From positions 27,219,108 through 27,283,107 of the forward strand of contig AP025049.1 of assembly GCA_036186865.1 (NCBI GenBank): a stretch of 64,000 nucleotides of DNA. Reading direction: 5' to 3'. Both the position numbers and the translations under genes were made by a program. Numbering within the stretch: position 1 is the stretch's first letter; every line of letters starts with the position of its first letter. This document shows positions 1 through 10,744 of the stretch, piece after piece. The notes beneath the pieces were generated by a model, which ran no database searches, was not told where the DNA came from, and saw only the letters and a list, made by a program, of their open reading frames with translations. This DNA comes from Eustoma russellianum (taxonomy: Eukaryota > Streptophyta > Magnoliopsida > Gentianales > Gentianaceae).

Positions 1-78
1 TATATACTCAACGTTTATATATATATATATATATTCAAATTTCTTATTTTGAAATCACTCAAACCCTCTTATTTCTAC
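1..78. other. AT-rich left edge
   Basis: This is the left edge of the window. It has a short TA-dinucleotide run at about 19-33 and no reading frame. Similarity to the E-type LTR begins near position 79, so this stretch is either a different sequence or a diverged LTR interior. I see nothing else in it. Confidence 0.4.
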
Positions 79-596
79 AAAGGCTATCAAGGACATAGAA
101 AATCGGCTGGAGAAGGAAGAACCAAGATGACCACCAATTTTGAAGACTAGATAATTAGTTTTCCTAGTTTGACTTTAGTTCAAATTGTAACTTGTTTTTT
201 TTCCAAACGTTTGATAGAGTTTTAAGGCTTTCTGGAACTTCTTAGCTAGGAAATTTCAGCAAGAAGGCATCTTATGGCCGAATTCAGCAGCCTTCTTTCG
301 ATGAAAATTGAAATTTTGTTGTCTCTCCAAAATTATGAGACTTTGATTTCTGGATTTTGCATCAATAAGCTCTCAAAAGTGAGCATTTAAGGGTATTTGC
401 CAAGGCTAAGAGTGTCATCTAGGAGGGCCTATTGAAGGTTAGCATATCAACATACATTTAAAGTTTTCGATGATTGCTCAAGCCAGCAATTTCTACACAA
501 CGGAAGCAAGGAGAAAATCACTTCTTTATACCTAAACCTTTATGAGAGGGACGTTGGAGGTGGTAGAGTGGATCCTTCCATCACATGCTTGCATCA
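79..596 (+). repeat. E1: 3' part of an E-type LTR
   Basis: This matches E2 from about 1309 onward: the 'aaggctatcaaggacatag' block, the 'aggagggcct' block and the 'cacttcttt' block, ending in GCATCA at 596. The same end blocks occur in the D LTR, so E is a relative of the D/N LTRs. Only the last ~520 bp are present. It abuts E2 with only ACAA (597-600) between them, which makes a head-to-tail LTR tandem. Confidence 0.75.
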
Positions 597-600
597 ACAA

Positions 601-1828
601 TGATGCGATCCAAGGTGTGCAAAAGGCAAGACGAAGCTTGTCTTAGCCTTAGGTTGCATTTCATGCATCATTGTTCATGCATATAGGCGTCTTTCAATAA
701 AATAAGCAAATGTATGTCTTGTTTTCCTGTGATTCTTGCTTTCATGTGTTCAATGATGCGATCTAAGGTGTGCAAAATGCAAGATGAAGTTTGTTTTAGT
801 CTTAGGTTGCATTCCATGCATCACTTTTTGTGCATATAGACGTCTTTCAATAAAATAAGCAAATGTATGTCTTTTTTTCGTCTGATTCTTGTTTTCATGT
901 GTTAGCATGTAGGAAAGATGATCCTTGCAAAAATTTAAGCCAAACAGAGGTATAGAAGCCGGTTTTAAGGGGATGTTCCCCTTAAATATAAGTCAAGAGA
1001 ATGCTCAAGAAAATGTTTGTCTCAAGAGAATGTTTCTCTTGAAGAAAATTTGTCCTAGAGAATGCTTGTTTTAAGGAATGTTTGTCCTAATCCCTTTCCC
1101 AACAACTATATGGTTTGAAAGGCTTCTTAAAGATCAACTTCCCAACAAGATGAGGACAAGCATATCTACATTACAAGACTTAAAGGGGGTGGCCACAACA
1201 AGGATAAACATGAAGCAAATTTGAATTCAAATTCAAGCTCGTTCAAGATTAAATTTCAGCCAATTTTTGAAGACCTATCCCAAGCTTATCACAACTTCAA
1301 AATTCAATCACAAGGCTATCAAGGACATAGAAAATCGGCTGAGGAAGGAAGAACCAAGATGACCACCAAATTTGAAGACTAGATAATTAGTTTTCCTAGT
1401 TTGACTTTAGTTCAAATTGTAACTTTTTTTTCCAAACGTTTGATAGAGTTTTAAGATAGATTTTGAGGCTTTCAGGAACTTCTTAGCTAGGAAATTTCAG
1501 CATAAGAAGGCATCTTATGGCCGAATTCAGCAGCCTTCTTTCGATGAAAATTGAAATTTTGTGCTCTCCAAAATTGTAAGACTTTGATTTCTTGATTTTG
1601 CATCAAAAATCAAGGTTAACTCTCAAAAGTGATCATTTGAGGGTGTTTTCCAAGGCTAAGTGTGTCGTCTAGGAGGGCCTATTGAAGGTTTGCCTATCAA
1701 CGTATATTTGAAGTTTTCGGTGATTGCTCAGGCCATCATTTTCTACATACGGACGCAAGGAGAAGATCACTTCTTTGTACCTAAACCATTATGAGAGGGA
1801 TGTTGGAGGTGGAAAAGTAGATCCTTCC
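601..1828 (+). repeat. E2: E-type LTR, part left of A1
   Basis: The LTR starts with TGATGCGATCC. Its first ~300 bp hold an internal direct duplication of about 153 bp (starts at 601 and 754). It is cut at 1828 by A1; CTTCC at 1824-1828 is repeated at 10718-10722, and the last bases of E2 resume at 10723. Removing A1 gives an LTR of about 1245 bp. Unlike the A, D, J and K LTRs, the start of E shows no CR-type reading frame, so E may be the LTR of a non-autonomous element (inference). Confidence 0.75.
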
Positions 1829-3264
1829 TGATACGAATATGGTTCGTATGTTAATGTTGTCCCGATCTTTCTTCACTCTCCAAACGTCCTTCAAGCCTTG
1901 AATGTGATGGACAATGGTGCCAAGCAACCACCTTCCTTCAAGTCTCCAAATTCGTTTGGTTATGTGTGTTTCAATCCGCTCAATCCAACCAGTCACTCCT
2001 AATCTTTGGATTGTGGATCACCAACAAGGAACACACAATCCTTAATTGGGTCTAGCCTTGATTTAGATATGTGTAAACCAAAGGAAAAACACAAACTTTT
2101 ATTCAAGAAAACTCAAGAACAAAAGATAACATAAAACACTAGGGTTTTTAGTTCAATGATGAAAAATAGTCTAACTATCAAAAGAAATGCTAAGTGATCA
2201 ATATATTTGATTACAAGCCTTGTTGGCCACTCCCAAAAAACGGCTAGGGCATCTTGGAGTTTCCATGTTGGCGCCACTTCCTTCCTTGAGATGCAAAAAT
2301 CAGAATTTGTTATTTTAGGTAAGTTTCTCTCTCTTGGCAAATCCTCAATTATTGTCTCAATCACCAATTATTGCATTATTAACCATCCTTCTAGAACTTG
2401 CCTTGTGCCTCCAATTACCTCCATAACGCCTTCAACCTTCCTTGTGACACAAGATCTAATTTTGGTAACTTTCTCTTTCTTGAATTATCTCCTTAATTGC
2501 TTCAAATCTTCAATTATGACTCCATAATTCATTCCAATCATACCAATCTGATTTATGACATTCTAGAAGGTCTCTTAATTGCCTTTGATGATGCTAGGCG
2601 GCTGCCATCCTCTCAAGAAGACCGAAAAACCCTAGTTTGCACAATTGGGCTTGTTTTGGACTTCTTCCTTGCAACTCTTGTAACTATTTTTGTGGACTGA
2701 TTTTGACAAAACCCAAAACATGAAAGATGCTCTAAATTAAGTCTACTTCAAGGTCCAGCTGGTTCCATGCACGCCCAATCTCGCTTGAAAGCCCAAAACC
2801 CCAAAACAGCCTTGTATGGACAAGCTTGGTCCAAATCTGAGAAGCCCTCCTTTCCAAAGCTCAAGGCGTTTGATCCAAGACCTGTAACACCTACAAATCA
2901 CACTCATACACCAAACATAAGTATTTTAAAACAAACTTTAAAAGAAGCAAACGAAAAGATAACTAAAAGCCACAGAAACGGCACCAACAAGCGGACTGAC
3001 TATCCTGCCCTCCCACCAACCCTTTAACTTATTTATTGACATTGAAAATCATTAGATAATCAGTTCTTAAGCTCAACAATGAGCACCCATTTAGGAGGAA
3101 CATCCATTGGTTCATCTTGCACATGTTTGGTTAGAAAAGAGCCAACATCAAAACCAAGTTGAAAACCATTAATCCTCTTGGTTTGGCTCCTTGTCAACGG
3201 CCCCTTATGGTTAAGGGCACCTTGTGCAAGTTCCTCATTAGGGGGCTGCTCCTCAGCCTCATCA
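1829..3264 (-). repeat. A1 3' LTR
   Basis: On the minus strand this LTR runs from TGATGAGGCTG (3264) to ATTCGTATCA (1829). Gag-pol enters it and stops at 3060, so about the first 200 bp encode the C-terminal tail. The rest holds the 3' part of U3, R and U5. It equals the 5' LTR at 9282-10717 in length. Confidence 0.95.
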
Positions 3265-6200
3265 ATCCCCCCCTCCTCAAAAGGATTCGCCCTCGAATCA
3301 TCAAGATAAAAATGCTCAAAAGGGGAAAGATCACTTACATTGAAGGTGTTAGAAACTGAACCATACCTGTCTGGAGGAAGATCAAGCACATAAGCATTTG
3401 GACCAACCTTTTGAATGACCTTAAAAGGTCCATCTCCTCGAGGCATAAGCTTGGACTTCCTCTCCTTAGGAAATCGTTCCTTCCTTAAATGCAACCAAAC
3501 AAGATCTCCAGGATAAAACACAACATCTTTTCTATGCTTGTTAGCTTGTTTGGCATACTGTCTATTCTTTCGTTCAAGTTGAAGTTTAACTTTTTCATGC
3601 AACTTTTTGATCATTTCAGCTCGTTGTTTACCATCCATGCTAGTACGCTCATCAATTGGAATAGGCAACAAATCAAGTGGGGAATGGGGTAGAAAACCAT
3701 AGACAACTTCAAAAGGAGAATACAAAGACCCACTATGAACGGCCCTATTGTAAGAAAACTCAATATGTGGTAAACATTCTTCCCAATTTTTCAGATTGCT
3801 TTGGATTAAAGCACGCAACATTTGTGACAAGGTCCGATTTACCACTTCAGTTTGGCCATCTGTTTGTGGATGTGCAGTAGTAGAAAACAAAAGCTTAGTT
3901 CCCAACTTGCTCCAAAGTACACGCCAAAAATGACTCAAGAATTTACTGTCCCTATCACTAACAATTGTTTTAGGCATGCCATGCAACCGAACAACTTCTT
4001 TAAAGAATAGATTTGCAATGTAAGAAACATCATCTACTTTGTGACAAGCAATAAAGTGTGCCATCTTAGAGAATCTGTCTACCACAACAAAGACGCTATC
4101 TCTACCACCTTTTGATCTAGGTAAGCCAAGAACAAAGTCCATAGAAATGTCTTCCCAAGGTGCACTAGGTACGTCCAAGGGTGTGTACAAACCATGAGGT
4201 TGTGTTTTCGACTTAGCTTGCCTACAAGTGATGCAACTACTACAAGCCTTTGCAACATCTGATTTCATGTGAGGCCAAAAGAGATGTTCCTTTAAAGTTT
4301 CTAAAGTTTTAAAAACTCCAAAGTGTCCCATTAACCCGCCCCCATGTGCTTCCTTAACCAGCAATTCACGCATTGATCCCTTAGGAATGCATAATCGTTT
4401 CTCCTTAAACAAATAGCCATCATGCAAATAAAATTTACCAAAAGGAGAATCAACACATGCATCATAAATGGAAGCAAAATCAGAATCATCCTTATACAAT
4501 TCCTTAACAAATTCAAAGCCAAGCAAGTGTGAAGACAACTTAGTAATCAAAGTATACCTTCTAGACAAAGCATCAGCAACTATGTTATCTTTTCCTTGCT
4601 TATACTTAATGACATAAGGAAATTGCTCAATAAACTCAACCCACTTTGCATGCCTCTTATTCAGTTTTCCTTGACTCTTAAGGTACTTCAAACTTTCATG
4701 ATCAGTATGAATGACAAACTCTTTGGGTTGCAAGTAGTGTTGCCAAGTTTGTAAGGACCTTACCAAAGCATACAACTCCTTATCATAAGTAGGATAGTTC
4801 AATGCAGCACCTTTCAACTTTTCACTAAAATAAGCAATAGGATGCTTACCTTGGGTTAGAACAGCTCCAATTCCTACGCCACTTGCATCACACTCTATCT
4901 CAAATGTATCATCAAAGTTTGGCAACTTCAAGATAGGTGCTGTAGTGAGACGTCTTTTAAGTTCATCAAACGCCCTTTGTTGGGCTTCCCCCCAATGGAA
5001 CCCAACCTCTTTCTTGACGATCTCATTCAATGGTGCGGCTACGGTTGAAAAGTCTTTGACAAACCGCCTATAAAAACCTGCCAAACCATGAAAGCTCCTC
5101 ACTTCTCCCACACTCTTTGGTGTAGGCCATTCAAGGATGGATTTCACCTTGTCTTGATCCATTTCAATCCCTGCAGAACTCATTACAAAACCAAGAAAAA
5201 CAACTTTGTCCAAACAAAAAGAACATTTCTTAAAGTTAGCATAAAGTTTTTCTTTTCTTAGCTTTTCAAAAACAGCCCTTATGTGATCTAAATGCTCTTC
5301 TAAGGTCTTAGAATAGATCAAGATGTCATCAAAATAAACCACAACAAACTTCCCGATAAAAGCTCTCAAAACTTCATTCATTAGTCTCATGAATGTACTA
5401 GGTGCATTAGTTAACCCAAAAGGCATAACTAACCATTCATACAATCCAAATTTAGTTTTAAAAGCTGTTTTCCATTCATCACCCTCTCTTATTCTCACTT
5501 GAAAATATCCACTTTTCAAATCAATTTTAGTATACCATTGTGAACCATGCAACATATCAAGCATATCATCAAGTCTAGGAATGGGGTACCTATACTTTAC
5601 AGTGATTTTGTTGATGGCCCTACAATCTGTACACATTCTCCAAGTGCCATCTTTTTTTGGAACAAGTATGACTGGCACTGCACTTGGGCTCATGCTTTCC
5701 CTTACCTTCTCTTTGGCCAAGAGATCCTCCACTTGCCTTTGTATCTCCTTTGTTTCCTCCGGATTGGCTCTATAAGCTGGCCTATTAGGTAGGACAGCCC
5801 CTGGAATAAAGTCAATGTGGTGCTCAATCCCTCTTAAAGGTGGCAACCCATGTGGTTCCTCCTCGGGAAACAAATCTGCAAATTCTTCCAACAAAGAAAC
5901 AACACCACTAGGCAAGGTAGATGGTAAGTCATTCTTAGAAAACAAGCATTCAACACTATCTTTGTAAAGCATCACCAAAACAGTTTTATTATCATACAAT
6001 GCATGTGTAACTTCACGAGATTTTGCAAAGAAAGCATGCTTCTTAGGTGGATGTGAAATTGGTGAGGTGGATGCTTGTGACAGTGTTTGAACCGTGGGTG
6101 AGGGTGGGCTGATTTGGGCCGTGGGTTGTGTACCCTTGGCCGAGGAGTTTGTAGCCTCCAAAAGGCTTCTTCTCTCCTTTTTAAGAACCTCTAAGAACCT

Positions 6201-8027
6201 TTTTTCAGCCTCCTTTTCCTTAGGATCTGAATGGTTCTTCTTCATCCTCTTAGCATCCTCATAAACTTTATGTGGAGACAATGCATGCAACTTAAACTTT
6301 TTGCCATTAAAAGTGAAAGCATACATGTTCAATCTACCATCATAAATAACATGCTTGTCAAATTGCCAAGGTCTACCTAACAAAATATGACTAGCATGCA
6401 TAGGAGCTACATCACACAAAATTTCATCTTTGTAGCCGCCAATAGGTAAAGAAATCAGAACTTGTTTAGACACATGAATTTCACCACAATCATTTAGCCA
6501 AGATAACCTATAGGGATGGGAATGATCAATCATAGGTAAATCTAGCTTTCTAACAAGTTCAATACTTGCAACATTAGCACATGAACCACTATCAATAATT
6601 AAAGTGCAAGTTTTGCCTTTTACCAAACAATGGATGTGGAAAATGTTCTCCCTTTGCAAGTTTTCTTCTTCCTCCTTCATGTGTGCACTTAAGGCTTTTC
6701 TTACCACAAGAAAGTCCTTGTATGCACCCTCTTCATCACTCTTTATCTCCTCAGCTGAGTCCTCTTGGTATTCTTCCTTTGTGGCTTCTTCTTCCTCCTC
6801 TTCTGAATAGAATTCATTGGTTTCCTCAAGGTACAACACTTTCTTGGGATTAGGGCAGTCCCTTGCATAATGCCCTCTCCCTCTACATTTAAAACACTCA
6901 ATCTCCCTTGTCCGTGGAGGGTTTGCGGTTGTCTTGCCTTTGCCTTTGTCATTTTGACCTAGATTTGCACCATTGGTCCGTTGAGTGAAGTGTGGTTTAT
7001 TTGGGGTGTTCTGGCTGTTTTGGCCGAGGGTGTTTGAACCTGGCCGTGCCCCTCCATTGCCATTAGACCTAGGCTGCACTTTAGAAAAAGAAGAAGTGTT
7101 AGTTCTAAAACCAAATCCACTAGTAGAAGAACGTACCTTTAATTGCCGCTCAATTTTCTCAGCTTTGTGAACCATGGAATTTAGATCAACATAGGTAGTG
7201 AGTTCAAGTTGAAACCCAATCTCCTTATTAAGACCTCCCAAAAACCGAGCCATGGTTGCCTCCTCAGATTCTTCAGTATCGGTTTTTATCAACAAACTTT
7301 CTAACTCCTTAAAGTATTCATCCACACTTTTATTTCCTTGAGTTAGGCATTGCAACTTTTGGAACATGGATCTCTCGTAAGATTCTGGAATGAATTTCTT
7401 TCTCATCTCATATTTCATCTCATCCCAAGTTCCAATTGTGGGTTGTCTAGTCCTTCTTCTTATACTTTGAGTTTGGTCCCACCAAATCAAGGCATATTCC
7501 AAGAACTCTATACTTGCATATCTCACTTTTTGCAATTCGGTATAGTTGGTATAGGAAAAGATCATGTCAACTTTTCTCTCCCACTCAATGTAAGCTTCAG
7601 GGTCACTTTTACCATAAAAGGGTGGAATGTTTATTTTGGTTTTCAAATAATCATCCTCTTGGGGTACATACCTCCTAGGTTGTATTCGGCCTTGAGGTCT
7701 TGGGTATACCTCCTCAACCTCTTCCTCTTCATAGTAGTCATTCCATTCCTCCCTAACAGGTTGTGGTCTCACTCCGTGTCGCCTATCTCCTCTACCCCTT
7801 GCTCCTCCTCTACCTCCCATGCTTGTGGACCCCTTAGGTTCAGTTCCACGGGATGTTTGGCCTTGGCTTTGAGGTGGGTGCTGTTCTTGGGTAGGAGGTG
7901 TGTTGGATGTCATCTTTGCTTCCCATTCATCCAACCTAGATTGCATGTTACTAAGCATTTGTGCCATCTTCTCCATGGAAAATTCCACTTTGTCTCCTCC
8001 TCCTTGGGTACTGTTTGACCCCTCCAT
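3060..8027 (-). CDS. gag-pol: Gag-Pol polyprotein of A1
   Basis: One uninterrupted frame of 1,655 codons encodes capsid/nucleocapsid and the enzymes of retrotransposition. I start it at the ATG at 8027 (context GCCATGG); the frame is open a further nine codons upstream but only from a non-ATG codon. In order it has a basic/Gly-rich N-terminus, a retrotransposon gag domain (YGKSDPEAYIEW to GGLNKEIG), a CCHC knuckle CFKCRGRGHYARDC, an aspartic protease with DSG, RT with YFDDIL, RNase H with CDASG, an HHCC zinc finger, a DDE integrase, a GPF motif, and a tail GPLTRSQTK...KHVQDEP...WVL. The last ~67 residues are encoded inside the 3' LTR. There is no chromodomain. All catalytic motifs are present, so this copy could be functional. 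Confidence 0.96.
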   Translation of the reverse strand: MEGSNSTQGGGDKVEFSMEKMAQMLSNMQSRLDEWEAKMTSNTPPTQEQHPPQSQGQTSRGTEPKGSTSMGGRGGARGRGDRRHGVRPQPVREEWNDYYEEEEVEEVYPRPQGRIQPRRYVPQEDDYLKTKINIPPFYGKSDPEAYIEWERKVDMIFSYTNYTELQKVRYASIEFLEYALIWWDQTQSIRRRTRQPTIGTWDEMKYEMRKKFIPESYERSMFQKLQCLTQGNKSVDEYFKELESLLIKTDTEESEEATMARFLGGLNKEIGFQLELTTYVDLNSMVHKAEKIERQLKVRSSTSGFGFRTNTSSFSKVQPRSNGNGGARPGSNTLGQNSQNTPNKPHFTQRTNGANLGQNDKGKGKTTANPPRTREIECFKCRGRGHYARDCPNPKKVLYLEETNEFYSEEEEEEATKEEYQEDSAEEIKSDEEGAYKDFLVVRKALSAHMKEEEENLQRENIFHIHCLVKGKTCTLIIDSGSCANVASIELVRKLDLPMIDHSHPYRLSWLNDCGEIHVSKQVLISLPIGGYKDEILCDVAPMHASHILLGRPWQFDKHVIYDGRLNMYAFTFNGKKFKLHALSPHKVYEDAKRMKKNHSDPKEKEAEKRFLEVLKKERRSLLEATNSSAKGTQPTAQISPPSPTVQTLSQASTSPISHPPKKHAFFAKSREVTHALYDNKTVLVMLYKDSVECLFSKNDLPSTLPSGVVSLLEEFADLFPEEEPHGLPPLRGIEHHIDFIPGAVLPNRPAYRANPEETKEIQRQVEDLLAKEKVRESMSPSAVPVILVPKKDGTWRMCTDCRAINKITVKYRYPIPRLDDMLDMLHGSQWYTKIDLKSGYFQVRIREGDEWKTAFKTKFGLYEWLVMPFGLTNAPSTFMRLMNEVLRAFIGKFVVVYFDDILIYSKTLEEHLDHIRAVFEKLRKEKLYANFKKCSFCLDKVVFLGFVMSSAGIEMDQDKVKSILEWPTPKSVGEVRSFHGLAGFYRRFVKDFSTVAAPLNEIVKKEVGFHWGEAQQRAFDELKRRLTTAPILKLPNFDDTFEIECDASGVGIGAVLTQGKHPIAYFSEKLKGAALNYPTYDKELYALVRSLQTWQHYLQPKEFVIHTDHESLKYLKSQGKLNKRHAKWVEFIEQFPYVIKYKQGKDNIVADALSRRYTLITKLSSHLLGFEFVKELYKDDSDFASIYDACVDSPFGKFYLHDGYLFKEKRLCIPKGSMRELLVKEAHGGGLMGHFGVFKTLETLKEHLFWPHMKSDVAKACSSCITCRQAKSKTQPHGLYTPLDVPSAPWEDISMDFVLGLPRSKGGRDSVFVVVDRFSKMAHFIACHKVDDVSYIANLFFKEVVRLHGMPKTIVSDRDSKFLSHFWRVLWSKLGTKLLFSTTAHPQTDGQTEVVNRTLSQMLRALIQSNLKNWEECLPHIEFSYNRAVHSGSLYSPFEVVYGFLPHSPLDLLPIPIDERTSMDGKQRAEMIKKLHEKVKLQLERKNRQYAKQANKHRKDVVFYPGDLVWLHLRKERFPKERKSKLMPRGDGPFKVIQKVGPNAYVLDLPPDRYGSVSNTFNVSDLSPFEHFYLDDSRANPFEEGGIDEAEEQPPNEELAQGALNHKGPLTRSQTKRINGFQLGFDVGSFLTKHVQDEPMDVPPKWVLIVELKN
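3265..3299 (-). other. A1 polypurine tract and upstream inverted repeat
   Basis: On the minus strand GAGGAGGGGGGGAT lies directly against the LTR start and is the expected primer for plus-strand synthesis. Just upstream, 3284-3299 is a 16-base inverted repeat, GATTCG-AGGG-CGAATC. It lies inside the coding frame, as the codons for DSRAN, and recurs in the other families here. Confidence 0.85.
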
Positions 8028-9281
8028 GGCAACCTGAAACGCTTTCACAAACAAGAAAAGAAGAAAACTAACACAAGAAACAAAAGTGAGTTGTTAGTGA
8101 AAACAAAAAGGAAAACGAAAATCTGTTTGGCCTTTTTTTGTCCTCCCTTGTTTTCTCTCAATTGTTCAAGTGTTTTTTTTTTCCTTGGCCAATCGTGAGC
8201 TAGAACCTCTTAAGGCAAGTCCCAAATTGGCTAACCACAATCTGTTTCGTTTTCTGTCCTTGTAAGCTTCTTTTGCCTTCAAAAACACCAATTGGTCAAC
8301 AAGTGGTAAAACAGCGTCAAGAAGTTTAGAGCACAAGTTAAACACACTTAATAACTATGATTCAAAGAAACAAGAAACCAAAAGTGATGTAGTTGGTTGA
8401 ACCAAAGAATTGCTAGGGGTTGTCCTGGGCAATCTTTAATTAAACCAACTTATGCAATATCAAATGCAAGTTCTTTGATTGGTAGTATGAATGTGTATCC
8501 AAGGTGGAGAATTGAAGGGTGTGTTGTTTTGGGGCAAGCACACGGCTTTTTGTTTTACTTTTGTGAACTTGGATGGTAGATGCCAAAAAGGTGGAACTTT
8601 TGTACAAAAGGAACTTCTTTTCTCTTCCTTTCTTTGTGCACTTCTTTTTGTTGGTTTGTGCACGTTTCTTTTCCTTTCTTTTCCTTTTTTTTTTTGACGT
8701 TCAAAGCAGCCTTGATGCAACCTTTGTTTGTTTTTTTTTTTTTGNNNNNNNNNNTTTTTTTTTTTTTGCGAGAATCAGTTGTGTATGCTTGAAAGATGAT
8801 CCTTTTTGTGTTTGTATGGATGTGTAGTAGAAAACAGATTTTCCTTGGATACCAATACAACCAAAACAAACAACTTGTATTCAATATCACACAAGCAAAT
8901 TTAATTAAAAGCTTCGATAACAACAAGGTATTCGACTCAAAGGTAGCTTCTTTTAGGCCTTGGACTGATTTTAGGTGGAGTTAAATCCTATTCAATGCAA
9001 ATAACAATGATCCTATGATTAAGTGTGTTAAAGATGAGATCTTTAATGATAGGTGATCAATATTGATGCAAAAGGTGAAACCTTTTTTTTTTTTTGGGGT
9101 TTTCGTTGGACTGAAGAAAAGAACAATCTTTGTTTTGTTTTTTGATGAAATGAAGTAAAAGATCAAATTTTTTTTTTGACTAGAGACGTTTTTTTTGAAT
9201 GATTGAGTATACTAAGAATAACACAAAACGACACAAGAAAAGATATTTGAGATGAAGATAAACGAGGGCTCTGATACCACT
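8028..9281 (-). other. A1 5' untranslated leader
   Basis: This lies between PBS and gag ATG and has no long frame of its own. It matches the A2 leader (46447-47662) and the G leader (22442-23629). It contains a long A tract (T tract on the plus strand) at about 8730-8773, interrupted by ten Ns (8745-8754), so the tract length is unresolved. A box conserved between families lies at about 8345-8435. CAG|GT lies seven bases before the ATG and could be a 3' splice site (inference). Confidence 0.8.
9268..9279 (-). other. A1 primer binding site (tRNA-iMet)
   Basis: On the minus strand this reads TGGTATCAGAGC, two bases after the CA end of the 5' LTR. It is the standard plant PBS complementary to the 3' end of initiator tRNA-Met. 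Confidence 0.93.
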
Positions 9282-10717
9282 TGATACGAATATGGTTCGT
9301 ATGTTAATGTTGTCCCGATCTTTCTTCACTCTCCAAACGTCCTTCAAGCCTTGAATGTGATGGACAATGGTGCCAAGCAACCACCTTCCTTCAAGTCTCC
9401 AAATTCGTTTGGTTATGTGTGTTTCAATCCGCTCAATCCAACCAGTCACTCCTAATCCTTGGATTGTGGATCACCAACAAGGAACACACAATCCTTAATT
9501 GGGTCTAGCCTTGATTTAGATATGTGTAAACCAAAGGAAAAACACAAACTTTTATTCAAGAAAACTCAAGAACAAAAGATAACATAAAACACTAGGGTTT
9601 TTAGTTCAATGATGAAAAATAGTCTAACTATCAAAAGAAATGCTAAGTGATCAATATATTTGATTACAAGCCTTGTTGGCCACTCCCAAAAAACGGCTAG
9701 GGCATCTTGGAGTTTCCATGTTGGCGCCACTTCCTTCCTTGAGATGCAAAAATCAGAATTTGTTATTTTAGGTAAGTTTCTCTCTCTTGGCAAATCCTCA
9801 ATTATTGTCTCAATCACCAATTATTGCATTATTAACCATCCTTCTAGAACTTGCCTTGTGCCTCCAATTACCTCCATAACGCCTTCAACCTTCCTTGTGA
9901 CACAAGATCTAATTTTGGTAACTTTCTCTTTCTTGAATTATCTCCTTAATTGCTTCAAATCTTCAATTATGACTCCATAATTCATTCCAATCATACCAAT
10001 CTGATTTATGACATTCTAGAAGGTCTCTTAATTGCCTTTGATGATGCTAGGCGGCTGCCATCCTCTCAAGAAGACCGAAAAACCCTAGTTTGCACAATTG
10101 GGCTTGTTTTGGACTTCTTCCTTGCAACTCTTGTAACTATTTTTGTGGACTGATTTTGACAAAACCCAAAACATGAAAGATGCTCTAAATTAAGTCTACT
10201 TCAAGGTCCAGCTGGTTCCATGCACGCCCAATCTCGCTTGAAAGCCCAAAACCCCAAAACAGCCTTGTATGGACAAGCTTGGTCCAAATCTGAGAAGCCC
10301 TCCTTTCCAAAGCTCAAGGCGTTTGATCCAAGACCTGTAACACCTACAAATCACACTCATACACCAAACATAAGTATTTTAAAACAAACTTTAAAAGAAG
10401 CAAACGAAAAGATAACTAAAAGCCACAGAAACGGCACCAACAAGCGGACTGACTATCCTGCCCTCCCACCAACCCTTTAACTTATTTATTGACATTGAAA
10501 ATCATTAGATAATCAGTTCTTAAGCTCAACAATGAGCACCCATTTAGGAGGAACATCCATTGGTTCATCTTGCACATGTTTGGTTAGAAAAGAGCCAACA
10601 TCAAAACCAAGTTGAAAACCATTAATCCTCTTGGTTTGGCTCCTTGTCAACGGCCCCTTATGGTTAAGGGCACCTTGTGCAAGTTCCTCATTAGGGGGCT
10701 GCTCCTCAGCCTCATCA
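9282..10717 (-). repeat. A1 5' LTR
   Basis: 1,436 bp, the same length and block order as the A1 3' LTR. On the minus strand it starts with TGATGAGG and ends in ATTCGTATCA. It carries its own copy of the gag-pol C-terminal tail (frame ending at 10513). A TATA-like run lies near 9653-9660 and an AATAAA at about 9553-9558, as in A2. Confidence 0.94.
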
Positions 10718-10722
10718 CTTCC

Positions 10723-10739
10723 ATCACGTGCTTGAATCA
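10723..10739 (+). repeat. E2: last bases of the E-type LTR right of A1
   Basis: The sequence ATCACGTGCTTGAATCA continues E2 after the second copy of the A1 target duplication. The same block ends E1 at 580-596. AACAA (10740-10744) then separates it from E3. Confidence 0.75.
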
Positions 10740-10744
10740 AACAA

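Larger units (their letters stand above)
1829..10717 (-). mobile_element. A1: complete CRM-like LTR retrotransposon
   Basis: An intact element of 8,889 bp read on the minus strand. It has two 1,436-bp LTRs, a PBS for tRNA-iMet, a leader, one open gag-pol frame and a polypurine tract. A perfect 5-bp target duplication, CTTCC (1824-1828 and 10718-10722), flanks it. The two LTRs have the same length and every block I compared is the same, which points to a recent insertion. It shares nearly all its sequence with A2. A 10-base run of Ns lies in its leader. Confidence 0.96.

Noticed and set aside
7350..8018. Plus-strand 222-codon open frame (and its minus-strand twin at 47711-48340)
   Set aside because: It is antisense to gag of A1/A2, occurs only because gag codon use leaves that strand open, and has no recognisable domain.
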